From an uncultured Alphaproteobacteria bacterium (lineage in GTDB: Bacteria > Pseudomonadota > Alphaproteobacteria > RF32 > CAG-239): a DNA stretch of 64,000 nt. Below are positions 17,899 to 27,180 of the stretch, in pieces (the first letter of the stretch is position 1; every line of letters starts with the position of its first letter). The stretch is taken from assembly GCA_944392295.1 (NCBI GenBank), contig CALXWE010000002.1:1-64000 (forward strand), given 5' to 3'. Both the position numbers and the translations under genes were made by a program. The notes under the pieces were generated by a model, which saw nothing but the letters and a program-made list of their open reading frames with translations, did no database searches and was not told where the DNA came from.

Positions 17899-18692
17899 TA
17901 TAAAGCAAACTCCGTGGTTAAAGGCGTATGGTCCGAAGGCTTTTCTCCTATGCGCGGGTTTTTATCAACTTTAACACTTATCAGCTTATCTGCCAGTTGA
18001 GGTGATAAAAATTGATAATCTATACGCATTCCTAAATCTTGCTCATAGGCCTTGGCTCCGTAATCCCAGTATGTGTAACCGTTTTGAGTGGGATACAGCA
18101 TCCGAAAAGCATCGTAATAACCTAAATATATTAATGCCGAAAGTCTTTGACGTACACTCTCTTTGAACAAAGCATTGTTTACAAACATTTCCGGATTATA
18201 TACATCATCAGGAGTATAAATTACGTTAAAATCACCGCCGAAAATTATATATTCGTTATTTTGTTTAAGCTTTAAGGCGTATTTGTAAAAAGCATCCATA
18301 AAATTTAATTTATATGTAAATTTTGAAGTATCATCAGGATTATTGTACGGCGGATTACCGTTGGGAAAATAAATGGAAGCTACCCTTACTTTAGCTTCGG
18401 GCAATTTTACCACAACCTCCAAATAACGCGCATTTTCATCAGTAAAATCCGGCAGCCCTTCACATACGGTTTCCATTTTATGGCGGCTTAAAACCGCTAC
18501 ACCGTTATAACTCTTTTGACCCAAAACTTTGGCGTCATAACCTACGGCATTAATCTCAAAAAACGGAAAATCATTAAACTCGGTCTTAATTTCTTGCAAT
18601 AAAACAATGTCCGGGCTTTCTTTTTTAAGCCATTCTAAAAACATCGGCAAACGCGCATTAATCGAGTTTATGTTGTATGTTGAAACTTTCAT
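17898..18692 (-). CDS. xth: Exodeoxyribonuclease III family AP endonuclease
   Basis: 264 residues of the exonuclease III/APE1 fold. Motifs in order: STYNINSINARL near the start, LLQEIKTE with the metal-binding Glu, YNGVAVLSRH, GGDFNV with catalytic Asp-Asn, and DHTPL with the catalytic Asp-His near the end. It removes abasic sites and 3' blocks in base excision repair in the cytoplasm. Length fits the family. It is the first gene of a two-gene unit with the S41 protease; the link seems positional and not functional. Confidence 0.9.
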   Translation of the reverse strand: MKVSTYNINSINARLPMFLEWLKKESPDIVLLQEIKTEFNDFPFFEINAVGYDAKVLGQKSYNGVAVLSRHKMETVCEGLPDFTDENARYLEVVVKLPEAKVRVASIYFPNGNPPYNNPDDTSKFTYKLNFMDAFYKYALKLKQNNEYIIFGGDFNVIYTPDDVYNPEMFVNNALFKESVRQRLSALIYLGYYDAFRMLYPTQNGYTYWDYGAKAYEQDLGMRIDYQFLSPQLADKLISVKVDKNPRIGEKPSDHTPLTTEFAL

Positions 18693-18823
18693 GCTTTTAC
18701 TTTCAAAATTTATCAGCTAAATTTTAGCCCAATTTATGATTTTTGCAAGCAACTATTAAAGGATTATAAAGTTTTTAATTTTATAGTGAGGGCAAGATTT
18801 GGAGTATTGTAAGGATTGTTAAA

Positions 18824-19831
18824 ATGTTTAAAGAGTTTTCCAATAACGATAAAGATGATGATTATTTAAGTGAATTCCGGCAAAAAATTGCCACACAACA
18901 ACAAGAAGATTTTTTGGAAAGACAATCGGAGTTACAGCGCTCTCGTAACGGATTTATCGGAACTTTAGCAGGTATAGTTTTGGCGGCTATTGTCAGCTGG
19001 GTACTGCTTATGCCTAAGTTTTCCGGAAATCAGGAACAAGAAATTCCGGTTATCAGAAGACCGATTGCCCCGGTTAAAATTCAACCTAATGAACCGGGCG
19101 GTATGGAAATTTTAAATCAGGATAAATCGGTTTATGATTTGGTCGAGAAAAGAGAAATTGCTCCAGAAAAAATTGAAAGCATACTTCCCGAACCCGAGGC
19201 TCCGAAAATGCCCACCATTGTCCCTGAACAAGAACAACCCGCACAACCGGAAGCTGACCAATCGGAAACTTCGACTCCGAGTACACAGCAACCAAGCGAC
19301 ACTCCTAAAGAAGATGAAAACGAGCTGCCGATTAAGCCTATTAAAGAAAACTTGGCACCCAGTGCTTCAACCTCAGGACAAGCTATTAACATTCCGCAAA
19401 AAATTGAAGAAATTAAGGTTGCCGTTAAAACCGTTGAGCCTAAAGAAGAACCAGTAAAACCTGCGGCCGTAAAACCGGCAGAAACCAAAACATTAAATGA
19501 TTTGGTCAGTGAGGTTCAAAAAACACCTGCCGGCGAATCATCCAAAGAGACCGTTAAAGAGGTTAAAAAAGAAGTCGCCGCAACTGCCGCCAAAGGAGTT
19601 TGGCAGGTACAGCTCATTGCTTCCTCCAACAAAAAAGCCGTTGAAACCGCGTGGAAAGATTTGTCTGCTTCGCACAGCGTATTAAAGGGCTTGCCTCATG
19701 AAATTGAGTCTTCCGAAAACGGCGGATTATACCGCTTAAAAGCCGGTGCTTTTGCAACGCGTGATGAAGCCGATAAAGTTTGCGGCACCATTAAAAAAAG
19801 CGGCGGCAGTTGTTTGGTAAAGCAAAAATAA
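18824..19831 (+). CDS. SPOR-domain cell-envelope protein
   Basis: 335 residues. A short cytoplasmic N-terminus is followed by one membrane helix (about 46-64, FIGTLAGIVLAAIVSWVLLM). A long periplasmic Pro/Glu/Lys-rich linker spans about 75-255, then a C-terminal SPOR domain (about 258-335) with GVWQVQLIASSNKKAVETAW and LYRLKAGAF. SPOR domains bind denuded glycan strands and take proteins to the division septum. The layout resembles FtsN-like or DedD-like proteins. It is 15 bp upstream of nagZ, giving a cell-wall theme to the unit with tatA. Confidence 0.85.
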   Translation: MFKEFSNNDKDDDYLSEFRQKIATQQQEDFLERQSELQRSRNGFIGTLAGIVLAAIVSWVLLMPKFSGNQEQEIPVIRRPIAPVKIQPNEPGGMEILNQDKSVYDLVEKREIAPEKIESILPEPEAPKMPTIVPEQEQPAQPEADQSETSTPSTQQPSDTPKEDENELPIKPIKENLAPSASTSGQAINIPQKIEEIKVAVKTVEPKEEPVKPAAVKPAETKTLNDLVSEVQKTPAGESSKETVKEVKKEVAATAAKGVWQVQLIASSNKKAVETAWKDLSASHSVLKGLPHEIESSENGGLYRLKAGAFATRDEADKVCGTIKKSGGSCLVKQK

Positions 19832-19846
19832 ATTTGAGGTCAATTA

Positions 19847-20911
19847 ATGGAAAAACCTATCGGAGCTGCTTTTTTATCTGTTTTAGGCACCAAACTTACA
19901 GATGCCGAAAAGCGGATATTGGAGCAATTTAATCCGCTGGGAATCGTTTTGTTTAACCGCAACTTGAGCTCAAAAGCACAAGCTAAGGAGCTTATAACGG
20001 AAATTAACGAAGTTATAGGTCGCGAAGATGTGTTAATTGCCGTTGATGAAGAAGGCGGACGCGTTAACCGACTTAAAGAAATCGGATTTCCCGATTATGT
20101 CTGGGCTAAAACTTTAGGCAACATAAATTCCGATGATATTGCCGGCGTGCATTGTAAATTAATAGCCGAAGATTTGTCATCTTTGGGAATTAATTTTAAT
20201 TTTGCGCCTTGTTTGGATATTGAATATTCAAATACAACTCCGGCTTTGAAAGGACGTTGTTTAAGTTCCGATAAACATATTGTTGCCCGCCTTGGTAAAA
20301 TAATGTGGCAATCGTATGTTAATGAGGGAATATGCCCCTGCATAAAACATTTACCGGGGCACGGACGTGCTCAAAACGATCCTCATTTGGGCTTGCCGAT
20401 TATTAATTATTCACTGTCGGAGTTGGAAAACGATTTTTACCCATTTATAGAAAATAACTCATGCCCTGCGGCAATGACGGCTCATATTTTAATACCCGAA
20501 ATTGATAATAAAAATCCCATAACCTTTTCTCAAAAAGGAATCGCCGAACTTATTCGCAAACGAATCGGGTTTGAGGGATTATTGATTTCCGATTCAATAG
20601 ATATGAATGCTCTTAAGGGTTCAATTTTAGAACGAGCGCAGCAATCAATTAAAGCCGGTTGCGATGTTTTTTGTTATTGCATGGGGCAAACCGAACAACT
20701 GGAAATTTTGTGCCGTAATGTGATGTTTTTATCCGATAATGCGCTGTTACGGTTTGAAAAAGTAAAAAATGTTTTGCAAATTAAGAAAAAATCAATACAA
20801 TCAGAACAGGTACGTAAAGAATATTTTGAGACAATCAAAAACTTTACAGCGGAAGAAGTAAATTATGATGCAACCGAAACCTTGCATCAGATGCAAAAAG
20901 GAGAAAAGTAA
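19847..20911 (+). CDS. nagZ: Beta-N-acetylhexosaminidase of muropeptide recycling
   Basis: 354 residues, family GH3. Motifs: GIVLFNRNLSS near the start, AVDEEGGRVNRL, KHLPGHGRAQNDPHLGLP with the His of the mobile catalytic loop, and LISDSIDMNAL carrying the nucleophile Asp. NagZ removes GlcNAc from anhydro-muropeptides in the cytoplasm. Alphaproteobacterial NagZ often lies between a SPOR protein and scpA/tatA genes; here scp genes are absent and tatA follows directly. Its TAA stop overlaps the tatA ATG by one base, implying coupled translation. Confidence 0.9.
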   Translation: MEKPIGAAFLSVLGTKLTDAEKRILEQFNPLGIVLFNRNLSSKAQAKELITEINEVIGREDVLIAVDEEGGRVNRLKEIGFPDYVWAKTLGNINSDDIAGVHCKLIAEDLSSLGINFNFAPCLDIEYSNTTPALKGRCLSSDKHIVARLGKIMWQSYVNEGICPCIKHLPGHGRAQNDPHLGLPIINYSLSELENDFYPFIENNSCPAAMTAHILIPEIDNKNPITFSQKGIAELIRKRIGFEGLLISDSIDMNALKGSILERAQQSIKAGCDVFCYCMGQTEQLEILCRNVMFLSDNALLRFEKVKNVLQIKKKSIQSEQVRKEYFETIKNFTAEEVNYDATETLHQMQKGEK

Positions 20912-21150
20912 TGTTTTTAGGTTTTTGGAGCTGGGTTTTGGTAGTTATCGTTGTTGTCGCTATTTTTTCGGCAGACAGATTGCCCGAACTGAGAGAATAT
21001 GTTAAAAAAATATCTAAAGAAGGAGCCGATGCGGTAAAAAAAGGCAAAAAAGAAATTGAAGGAAAAATTGCTCAAGCCAAAGCCGCTAAGGAGAAAAAAG
21101 ATAAAGAAAAAGCCGCCGAAGAGGCCGAAGATTCTTCTGACGAACAATAA
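20911..21150 (+). CDS. tatA: Twin-arginine translocase subunit TatA/TatE
   Basis: 79 residues. A short N-terminal helix (FLGFWSWVLVVIVVVAIFSA) is followed by the LPEL hinge (RLPELREY), an amphipathic Lys-rich helix and an acidic tail. This is the TatA pattern for the pore-lining subunit that exports folded proteins. The usual FG-x-LP motif is only partly kept (SADRLPEL). No tatB or tatC follows; a strong terminator comes 18 bp later, so those genes must lie elsewhere if the system is complete. Confidence 0.82.
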   Translation: MFLGFWSWVLVVIVVVAIFSADRLPELREYVKKISKEGADAVKKGKKEIEGKIAQAKAAKEKKDKEKAAEEAEDSSDEQ

Positions 21151-21167
21151 TAAAGCATAACAAAAAA

Positions 21168-21204
21168 ACATGCCTTGGAATGTAACTCCAAGGCATGTTT
21201 TTTT
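21168..21204 (+). terminator. Strong terminator after tatA
   Basis: ACATGCCTTGGA and TCCAAGGCATGT are perfectly complementary over 12 bp with a seven-base loop, followed by T-rich sequence. Confidence 0.95.
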
Positions 21205-21246
21205 GTTGCTGTTTTCTAAAAGTGTTTTTCTAATCAAGTTGCCTTT

Positions 21247-21285
21247 AAATATAAAAGGCATTGCTTGATGCAATACCTTTTATAA
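21247..21285 (-). terminator. Terminator for the minus-strand membrane protein gene
   Basis: ATAAAAGGCATTGC and GCAATACCTTTTAT form a near-perfect 14-bp inverted repeat around TTGAT. On the minus strand the 3' arm ends in U-rich sequence just beyond the stop at 21292. Confidence 0.7.
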
Positions 21286-21291
21286 ATTGTT

Positions 21292-21564
21292 TTATCGGCG
21301 CATCTTGTCTTTTTTGAAAGACAACCGGATGTAATTGGTAAAAAATCCGCAGACAAGACCGACAATTGCACCTATTTGCCACATGTAAAGCGGAGCAACA
21401 CCTAAAGAGATGCAAAAATCTACCAAAACTCCGCCTAAAATTTTATCTATCAGCCAACCTCCCAGTGCCCCGAGAAGAGCCGATACCACTAAGTTAATTA
21501 CTACGGCAACAATCAGCCAAACAACAGCCGCTACCATTTTTAACAGTACTTTAATCATATACAT
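21292..21564 (-). CDS. Small membrane protein, function unknown
   Basis: 90 residues with two or three hydrophobic segments (KMVAAVVWLIVAVVINLVVS, ALLGALGGWLIDKILGG, MWQIGAIVGLVCGFFTNYIR) and a basic C-terminus (SFKKDKMRR). The Gly-zipper-like GALGGW region may pack helices. It is monocistronic, with its own terminator, between tatA and parE. No family recognised. Confidence 0.65.
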   Translation of the reverse strand: MYMIKVLLKMVAAVVWLIVAVVINLVVSALLGALGGWLIDKILGGVLVDFCISLGVAPLYMWQIGAIVGLVCGFFTNYIRLSFKKDKMRR

Positions 21565-21621
21565 AAAAATTTGGTTATTGCTCGTGATTTAACGATAAAT
21601 CCGCCGATTTGTCAATAGGCT

Positions 21622-23610
21622 TTAAATATCCAAATCGTCAACAAACTTGGCGCGTTCTATAATGAACTTAAAGCGAAGCTCAGGGTTTTTACCCATTAAC
21701 TGTTCAACACGACGGCGTGTTTCAAAGGCCTCTTCCCTGCCCTCTTCAGTATTGGTGCTCGGAATATCTACCCTTAACAAAACACGGTTGTTTTTATCCA
21801 TAGTCGTTTCTTTTAATTGTTGAGCACTCATCTCGCCTAAGCCCTTAAATCGACTTATATCCGGCTTTTGATTGCCTTTGACAACTTTGCTTAAAATTTT
21901 ATCTTTTTCTTCATCATCCAAAGCGTAGTAGTTCTTGCCGCCGACTACAATCTTATATAACGGCGGAGTAGCAATAAACAAATGTCCGTTTTCAATTAAC
22001 TTGGGCATATGCTGGTAAAAGAATGTCATTAACAATGATGTGATGTGCGCACCGTCAACATCGGCATCGGTCATGATAATGATTTTTTCATAACGCAAAT
22101 TTTCTTCTTTGTAATTTTCTTTAACCCCGCAGCCTAATGCCTCTATCATATCTTTGATTTCTTGGTTTTGGGTTATCTTTTCAAGTGAGGCACTGGCAAC
22201 GTTTAATATTTTACCGCGTAACGGCAAAATCGCTTGGGTTACTCTGTCGCGTCCTTGTTTAGCAGAACCTCCTGCCGAATCGCCCTCTACAATAAAAATT
22301 TCGGTATTTTCGGCGGCGGCTTGCGAACAATCGGCAAGCTTACCGGGAAGACGTAACTTTTTAGTCGGGGTTTTACGCAGCTGTACCTTCTCTTCTTTAC
22401 GCTTTTTACGAAGTTCCGCCCTGTCTACCACGTATTCAATCAATGCCGAAGCATTCTCCGGATCTGATGACAACCAGTGGTCAAACGAATCTTTTACCGC
22501 TTGCTCTACCAAACGGGTGGCTTTTACCGAAGTTAATTTGTCTTTGGTTTGACCTTGAAACTGCGGGTCTGTGATAAATACCGACAACATAATCGCCGCA
22601 TCACTTAAAAAATCTTCCGCCGTAGCTGAAGCGACTTTTTTAACGTTTGCCATATCGGCATACTCTTTTAAACCCTTTAATAATGCATTTTTAAAGCCTA
22701 ACTCGTGAGTACCGCCCTGCGGGGTTACTACCGTATTGCAGTACGAATAACAAAAGCCGTTTTGGTCTTCAGGCCAGGTAATGGCCCATTCAACCCTGCC
22801 CTCTTCATGAGCAAGTTCCGAATCGCCGGAAAACATTGTGCGATTAACCGTAGCCCTTGAACCTATCTGATAATTTAAAAAATCTTTCAATCCGTTAGGA
22901 AAATTCAGTTCCATCTCTACGGGGGTGGCATCGCCTTCAGAAATTAATTCAGGAGCACATTTCCATAAAATTTTAATACCCTTAAACAAAAAGGCTTTAG
23001 AACGTGCCATTCGATAAATTCGGTTAGGAACAAAAACTGAATTTCCGTTAAATATTTCTTCATCAGGCTTAAAGGTTATGCTCGTGCCGCGGCGGTTGGG
23101 GGCATTACCGATTAACTCCAATGCCGTTTGCGGGCGACCTTTTGAATAAACTTGGCGATATAATTTTTTATCGCGAGCGATTTCTACTACTAAATTTTCC
23201 GACAATGCATTAACTACCGACAAACCTACACCGTGTAAACCGCCGGAAACTTTATAAACGCTGTTTGAAAATTTACCACCGGAGTGCAAAGTGGTCATAA
23301 TAACTTCAAGTGCCGATTTTCCCGGATATTTAGGATGCTCATCAACAGGTATGCCGCGACCGTTATCCGTGATGGTAACAGAATTGTCGGCATTTAGGCT
23401 TACTTCTATACGGTTGGCATAGCCTGCTACTGCCTCGTCCATCGAGTTATCCAAAATTTCAGCTACCAAATGGTGTAATGCCGTTTCATCAGTACCGCCA
23501 ATGTACATACCCGGGCGGTGCCGTACCGGCTCTAAGCCTTCCAAAACCTCAATATCTTGCGCTGAATATTCACTCTTTGTCGGAATTGTCGTTTCAAATA
23601 AATCTGCCAT
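21622..23610 (-). CDS. parE: DNA topoisomerase IV subunit B
   Basis: 662 residues with the GHKL ATPase domain first (EILDNSMDEAVAG, DNGRGIPVDEHP, SGGLHGVGLSVVNALS). The transducer domain follows, then the TOPRIM region (EGDSAGGSAKQGRD, DADVDGAHI) and the C-terminal block RFKGLGEMSAQQLKETTM. The start VLEGLEPVRHRPGMYIGG and the length fit ParE of alphaproteobacteria more than GyrB, which is longer. With ParC it decatenates daughter chromosomes. It stands alone; parC is not in the window. Confidence 0.92.
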   Translation of the reverse strand: MADLFETTIPTKSEYSAQDIEVLEGLEPVRHRPGMYIGGTDETALHHLVAEILDNSMDEAVAGYANRIEVSLNADNSVTITDNGRGIPVDEHPKYPGKSALEVIMTTLHSGGKFSNSVYKVSGGLHGVGLSVVNALSENLVVEIARDKKLYRQVYSKGRPQTALELIGNAPNRRGTSITFKPDEEIFNGNSVFVPNRIYRMARSKAFLFKGIKILWKCAPELISEGDATPVEMELNFPNGLKDFLNYQIGSRATVNRTMFSGDSELAHEEGRVEWAITWPEDQNGFCYSYCNTVVTPQGGTHELGFKNALLKGLKEYADMANVKKVASATAEDFLSDAAIMLSVFITDPQFQGQTKDKLTSVKATRLVEQAVKDSFDHWLSSDPENASALIEYVVDRAELRKKRKEEKVQLRKTPTKKLRLPGKLADCSQAAAENTEIFIVEGDSAGGSAKQGRDRVTQAILPLRGKILNVASASLEKITQNQEIKDMIEALGCGVKENYKEENLRYEKIIIMTDADVDGAHITSLLMTFFYQHMPKLIENGHLFIATPPLYKIVVGGKNYYALDDEEKDKILSKVVKGNQKPDISRFKGLGEMSAQQLKETTMDKNNRVLLRVDIPSTNTEEGREEAFETRRRVEQLMGKNPELRFKFIIERAKFVDDLDI

Positions 23611-23722
23611 ACCACTACCTGTTTTTTATATTTTATTTTTATCTTCAATATTTTTCAAAATATACCGTTTTTAGCGATTTTCTCAAGCATAAAACGCTAA
23701 AAATAAACAAAAATCAAGCTTT

Positions 23723-24331
23723 TTAATAATCTTTAAGATTTTTGCCGTTAAATTTGCGTATACCTTCTAACAGAGAATATACATCGTATAAGGCATTGTG
23801 TTCATCAAGACCTAATCGTTTAATGTGCTCATCCCGCTCCAAGATCTTAGCTACCTGTCCGGAAGATTGCTTTTCAACTAAAATACCATGTTCTTGGTAC
23901 TGCTCTTTAAACCACGGGGCAATATTCTTGAAGTTTAATTTAATATCGGGCAAATGATTGTATTCTAAATTTAGCTTTATAACAGCTCCGTCGCCTGGAG
24001 AATCTTTACCCTCTTTCCATACATGCGATATGCAGTCGTTGTTACCTGCAAATGCGGCAAACTCGGTAACCGCCTCTTTAAAGCTTATTCCTTCCGAGCC
24101 GATTTTTTCGTTGGTAATCCCCGTTAAATTTATAAAATAATCTGATAGAATCGGGTTATACGTTGGCTTAACAAAAACATTAAATTCGGCCTTTACCTCC
24201 AAGGTTGGCAAGTCAACCTTTACGGCGGCAAACTGTACTATCTCTTTACGCTGAGGCAAAACCCAGCCGTTTTCGTTACAACCCTTCCATGAAGTATATT
24301 CCGTATCAAAAATTATAAATTCCGGCGTCAT
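23723..24331 (-). CDS. DEDDh-type 3'-5' exonuclease (DnaQ/ERI-1-like)
   Basis: 202 residues. The ExoI motif is FDTEYTSWKG (Asp and Glu ligands), a central TGIT block follows at about 71-74, and the ExoIII motif is EHNALYDVYSLL (His and Asp). These make a single-domain exonuclease of the DEDDh superfamily; GWVLPQRKEIVQFAAVKVD resembles the KapD/ERI-1 branch. Substrate unknown (RNA or DNA 3' ends). It is upstream of parE on the same strand, with 112 bp between them. Confidence 0.75.
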   Translation of the reverse strand: MTPEFIIFDTEYTSWKGCNENGWVLPQRKEIVQFAAVKVDLPTLEVKAEFNVFVKPTYNPILSDYFINLTGITNEKIGSEGISFKEAVTEFAAFAGNNDCISHVWKEGKDSPGDGAVIKLNLEYNHLPDIKLNFKNIAPWFKEQYQEHGILVEKQSSGQVAKILERDEHIKRLGLDEHNALYDVYSLLEGIRKFNGKNLKDY

Positions 24332-24417
24332 CAGTCCCTCCTAAATCGTTATATCTTCCTAGTTAACAAATATTTTTTCGAAATGCTATCGTTTTTTATT
24401 TTTTATGGAAAAAATAC

Positions 24418-24577
24418 TTGATTTTTTGATATTTAAAGTATACAAACACCCTTAAATCGGCAATGGTGCCGGTTTGTAATTTCACACGCAGACAGGCGGG
24501 ATTGTCTTCAATTTCGCTCCGGTGCCGTAAAAAGCCAGAAGTCTGCGGAGGTTTAACCGGAAAAGAAGGAATAAAAT
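24418..24577 (+). promoter_or_regulatory. rpsB promoter and structured 5' leader (candidate r-protein autoregulatory element)
   Basis: TTGATT (24418-24423) and TATACA (24439-24444) may be the promoter. Downstream are a hairpin CGGCA-ATGG-TGCCG (24458-24471) and a long-range 7-bp helix CGCAGAC (24487-24493) with GTCTGCG (24541-24547), which would enclose a branched region. GGTGCCGG and CGGTGCCG recur in the leader. The helix ends next to a purine-rich stretch, about 30 bases before ATG. In gammaproteobacteria S2 represses rpsB-tsf through its leader; a similar control here is inference. Confidence 0.5.
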
Positions 24578-25378
24578 ATGACTCTTCCTACATTTACTTT
24601 ACGTCAGCTCGTTGAAGCCGGCGTTCACTTCGGACACCACGCTCGTCGTTGGAATCCGCAAATGGCTCCGTACATCTACGGAAAAAAAGATAATATCCAT
24701 ATTATCGATTTACAAAAAACTTATCCTATGCTCTACAATGCTTTGAATGCAGCTCGCGAAGTTGCTGCTAACGGCGGTAAAATTTTGTTCGTTGCTACTA
24801 AAAAGCAAGCTCAGGATATTGTTAAAGAAAACGCTGAAAGATGCGGTCAATATTATGTAAACTATCGTTGGCTCGGCGGTATGCTCACAAACTGGAAAAC
24901 AGTTTGCAAATCTATTAACCGCTTGGTTAAATTAAACGATATGTTTGCTAACAACAAAACCGAAGGCTATACCAAAAAAGAACTCTTGAACTTGAAAAAA
25001 GAACAAGAAAAACTTACCCTTTCTTTAAGCGGTATTATGAATATGGGCGGCCAACCGGATATGTTGTTCATTATTGATACTCCTAAAGAAGCTTTGGCTA
25101 TTAAAGAAGCTAAAAAATTAGGCATCCCGGTAATTGGTATTGTTGATACCAACGCTAACCCGAATGATGTTGATTATCCGGTTCCGGGCAACGATGATGC
25201 TATCAGAGCTATTTCGCTTTATTGCGAATTGGTTTCTTCTGCTATCTTAGACGGTATGCAGGCCGAAATCGCAGCTCAAGGCGTTAAAGTTGAAGAAGCT
25301 GAAGCTCAAGAGGAAGAAAAAACCGCTAAGAAAAGAGCTTCAAAAAAAGCTAAAGAAGAAACTCCCGCTGCTGAATAA
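24578..25378 (+). CDS. rpsB: 30S ribosomal protein S2
   Basis: 266 residues. The start ([22 protein letters not shown]) and motifs [28 protein letters not shown] and [13 protein letters not shown]...PVPGNDDA are those of S2 on the back of the small subunit. An acidic-then-basic tail ([21 protein letters not shown]) extends past the usual fold, as in many alphaproteobacteria. An AAGGA site lies at 24566-24570. It is the first gene of the rpsB-tsf unit. Confidence 0.96.
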   Translation: MTLPTFTLRQLVEAGVHFGHHARRWNPQMAPYIYGKKDNIHIIDLQKTYPMLYNALNAAREVAANGGKILFVATKKQAQDIVKENAERCGQYYVNYRWLGGMLTNWKTVCKSINRLVKLNDMFANNKTEGYTKKELLNLKKEQEKLTLSLSGIMNMGGQPDMLFIIDTPKEALAIKEAKKLGIPVIGIVDTNANPNDVDYPVPGNDDAIRAISLYCELVSSAILDGMQAEIAAQGVKVEEAEAQEEEKTAKKRASKKAKEETPAAE

Positions 25379-25401
25379 GCTTTCGCGAGTCTCATAAAAA
25401 T

Positions 25402-25440
25402 AAGGCGGCAGCCTTAAATCTGCCGCCAATCTTTTATAAA
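25402..25440 (+). terminator. Intergenic hairpin between rpsB and tsf (partial terminator)
   Basis: GGCGGCAG and CTGCCGCC pair around CCTTAAAT, followed by AATCTTTTAT. The T-run is interrupted, so it probably attenuates or protects the rpsB message and does not stop all transcription into tsf. Confidence 0.75.
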
Positions 25441-25470
25441 AGTTATCATCACTTAACAAAGGATAAAACA

Positions 25471-26397
25471 ATGGCAGAAATTACAGCCGCTATGGTTAAA
25501 GAATTGAGAGAAACAACCAGCGCCGGTATGCTTGACTGCAAAAAGGCTTTGGTCGAAACTAACGGAAATATGGAACAAGCTGTTGACTGGCTCAGAAAAA
25601 AAGGTTTGGCCTCTGCTGCCAAAAAAGCCAGCCGTATCGCTGCTGAAGGTTTGGTTTCTGTTGCCGTTGAAGGTAATAAAGGTGCAGTAGTTGAAGTTAA
25701 CTCCGAAACCGACTTCGTTGCTAAAAATGAAATCTTCCAAGAGTATGTTGAAGACGCCGCTAAAGTTGCTTTAATGTGCCACGGCGAAGTTTGCGATATG
25801 AAAAACTTTAACTGCCCGAAATGCGGTAAAACTTTTGAAGAACGTTTAACCGATATGATTGCTAAAATCGGCGAAAATATGAACTTAAGACGTGCTAAAG
25901 TATTGGAAGTAAACAACGGTGTTGTTGCTTCTTACGTACATGCCGCTTTACGTCCTAACTTGGGTAGAATCGGTGTTTTGGTTGCCTTAGAATCAAATGC
26001 AGATAAAGCTAAATTACAGGAACTGGGCAAACATATTGCTATGCATATTGCCGCTTCTAACCCCTTGTTCTTAGATATCGCTCATGTCGACCCCAAGGCC
26101 GTTGAACATGAAAAGAGCATCTTTGCTGAACAAGCTAAGGCTTCCGGCAAACCTGAAAATATTATTGAAAAAATGGTTGAAGGAAGAATTCGTAAATATT
26201 ACGAAGAAGTTGTTTTGGAAGAACAAGCTTATATTATGGATCCTGATAAAAAAGTTAAACAGGTTATTGACGATGCCGCAAAAGAACTCGGTGCCGATAT
26301 TAAATTAACCGATTATGTTTGCTTTAAATTGGGTGAAGGCTTACAGAAAAAAGAAGAAGATTTTGCTGCCGAAGTTGCTGCTCAACTTAATAAGTAA
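25471..26397 (+). CDS. tsf: Elongation factor Ts with a Cys-cluster insertion
   Basis: 308 residues. The N-terminal UBA-like domain contains [17 protein letters not shown]; the EF-Tu contact motif ETDFVAKN is at about 79-86, and GENMNLRRA is at about 134-142. EF-Ts recharges EF-Tu by GDP release. Unusually, the loop before GENMNLRR holds C103, C108, C115 and C118 (CHGEVC, then CPKCG), spaced like a zinc ribbon; the standard protein has a Cys-free Lys/Ala-rich segment there. It lies 92 bp after rpsB and has its own terminator. Confidence 0.95.
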   Translation: MAEITAAMVKELRETTSAGMLDCKKALVETNGNMEQAVDWLRKKGLASAAKKASRIAAEGLVSVAVEGNKGAVVEVNSETDFVAKNEIFQEYVEDAAKVALMCHGEVCDMKNFNCPKCGKTFEERLTDMIAKIGENMNLRRAKVLEVNNGVVASYVHAALRPNLGRIGVLVALESNADKAKLQELGKHIAMHIAASNPLFLDIAHVDPKAVEHEKSIFAEQAKASGKPENIIEKMVEGRIRKYYEEVVLEEQAYIMDPDKKVKQVIDDAAKELGADIKLTDYVCFKLGEGLQKKEEDFAAEVAAQLNK

Positions 26398-26418
26398 ATC
26401 TGAACTTCTGTTCAAAAA

Positions 26419-26447
26419 CAGCCGACCACTTATGGCGGCTGTTTTTT
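26419..26447 (+). terminator. Terminator after tsf
   Basis: CAGCCG pairs with CGGCTG, and CCA pairs with TGG inside the loop, followed by six T. Confidence 0.9.
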
Positions 26448-26514
26448 ATTATCTTACTTGACTTTTAATATTAATATTCTACCATACTTCGTAACTTTAA
26501 ATTATTTAGGTATT

Positions 26515-27024
26515 ATGGTAGCTTTATTAGTCTTTTTTAATTTAGTAATCGTTATCGCCGCACTGATGTTTGTTGCTTTTCAATTTAATTTTTGGAAAGT
26601 CTGGCGCAATAAACAAACAGAACCTTCTTCATCGCCAGCAAAAACAAAAAGCTATTTGCTTTCGGCTTGTATGGCTTTGGTATTGTGGCTGGTGTATTCA
26701 GCAGCAGGGCTTTTTGTTGCCGGATGTCTGAAAACCTTTTGTGTTACATCAATGTCTGGTTTGATAGCAATTTGTTTTTGGACCGCGTTGTTTATTATTC
26801 TGTTGCAATTGGTTGCTTATAACCCTATTTGGAAGTACTACAGAAATAACAACGAAAAATTTGGTTTTGACATTTTTGAAATGTCAATTACACGAAATTG
26901 GTATACTTTATTTTTGTTTATTTTCTTGGGAGTGTCTTTAATTTACGGATACTTTATTAACTACACCCCAGATAACATCAATGAAAATATACCGCAAGTC
27001 GTAGCATGGTTTACCTCTATTTAA
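26515..27024 (+). CDS. Four-helix membrane protein, function unknown
   Basis: About 169 residues from ATG 26515; an in-frame TTG at 26458 would add 19 residues, but it overlaps the region just after the tsf terminator and lacks a clear ribosome site. Hydrophobic segments: VALLVFFNLVIVIAALMFVA, LLSACMALVLWLVYSAAGLF, LIAICFWTALFIILLQLVA and TLFLFIFLGVSLIYGYF, with a charged loop KTEPSSSPAK-like after the first. No family recognised. It is more AT-rich than the neighbouring rpsB-tsf genes and ends at its own terminator. Confidence 0.6.
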   Translation: MVALLVFFNLVIVIAALMFVAFQFNFWKVWRNKQTEPSSSPAKTKSYLLSACMALVLWLVYSAAGLFVAGCLKTFCVTSMSGLIAICFWTALFIILLQLVAYNPIWKYYRNNNEKFGFDIFEMSITRNWYTLFLFIFLGVSLIYGYFINYTPDNINENIPQVVAWFTSI

Positions 27025-27036
27025 CTTTACTCAATT

Positions 27037-27074
27037 TAAAACCGCCCTGTTGAAAATCTCAGAGCGGTTTTTTG
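27037..27074 (+). terminator. Terminator after the four-helix membrane protein
   Basis: AAAACCGC and GCGGTTTT pair across an 18-base loop, followed by a T-run. Confidence 0.8.
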
Positions 27075-27180
27075 TTATACCTCCTATAATTGGCACTTAA
27101 TTGTGTTTGACTTTTACTCATTTAAGCATTACCCTTCTAATGATATAAAATTTTTTTGTTAAACTAAATAACTTATAATT

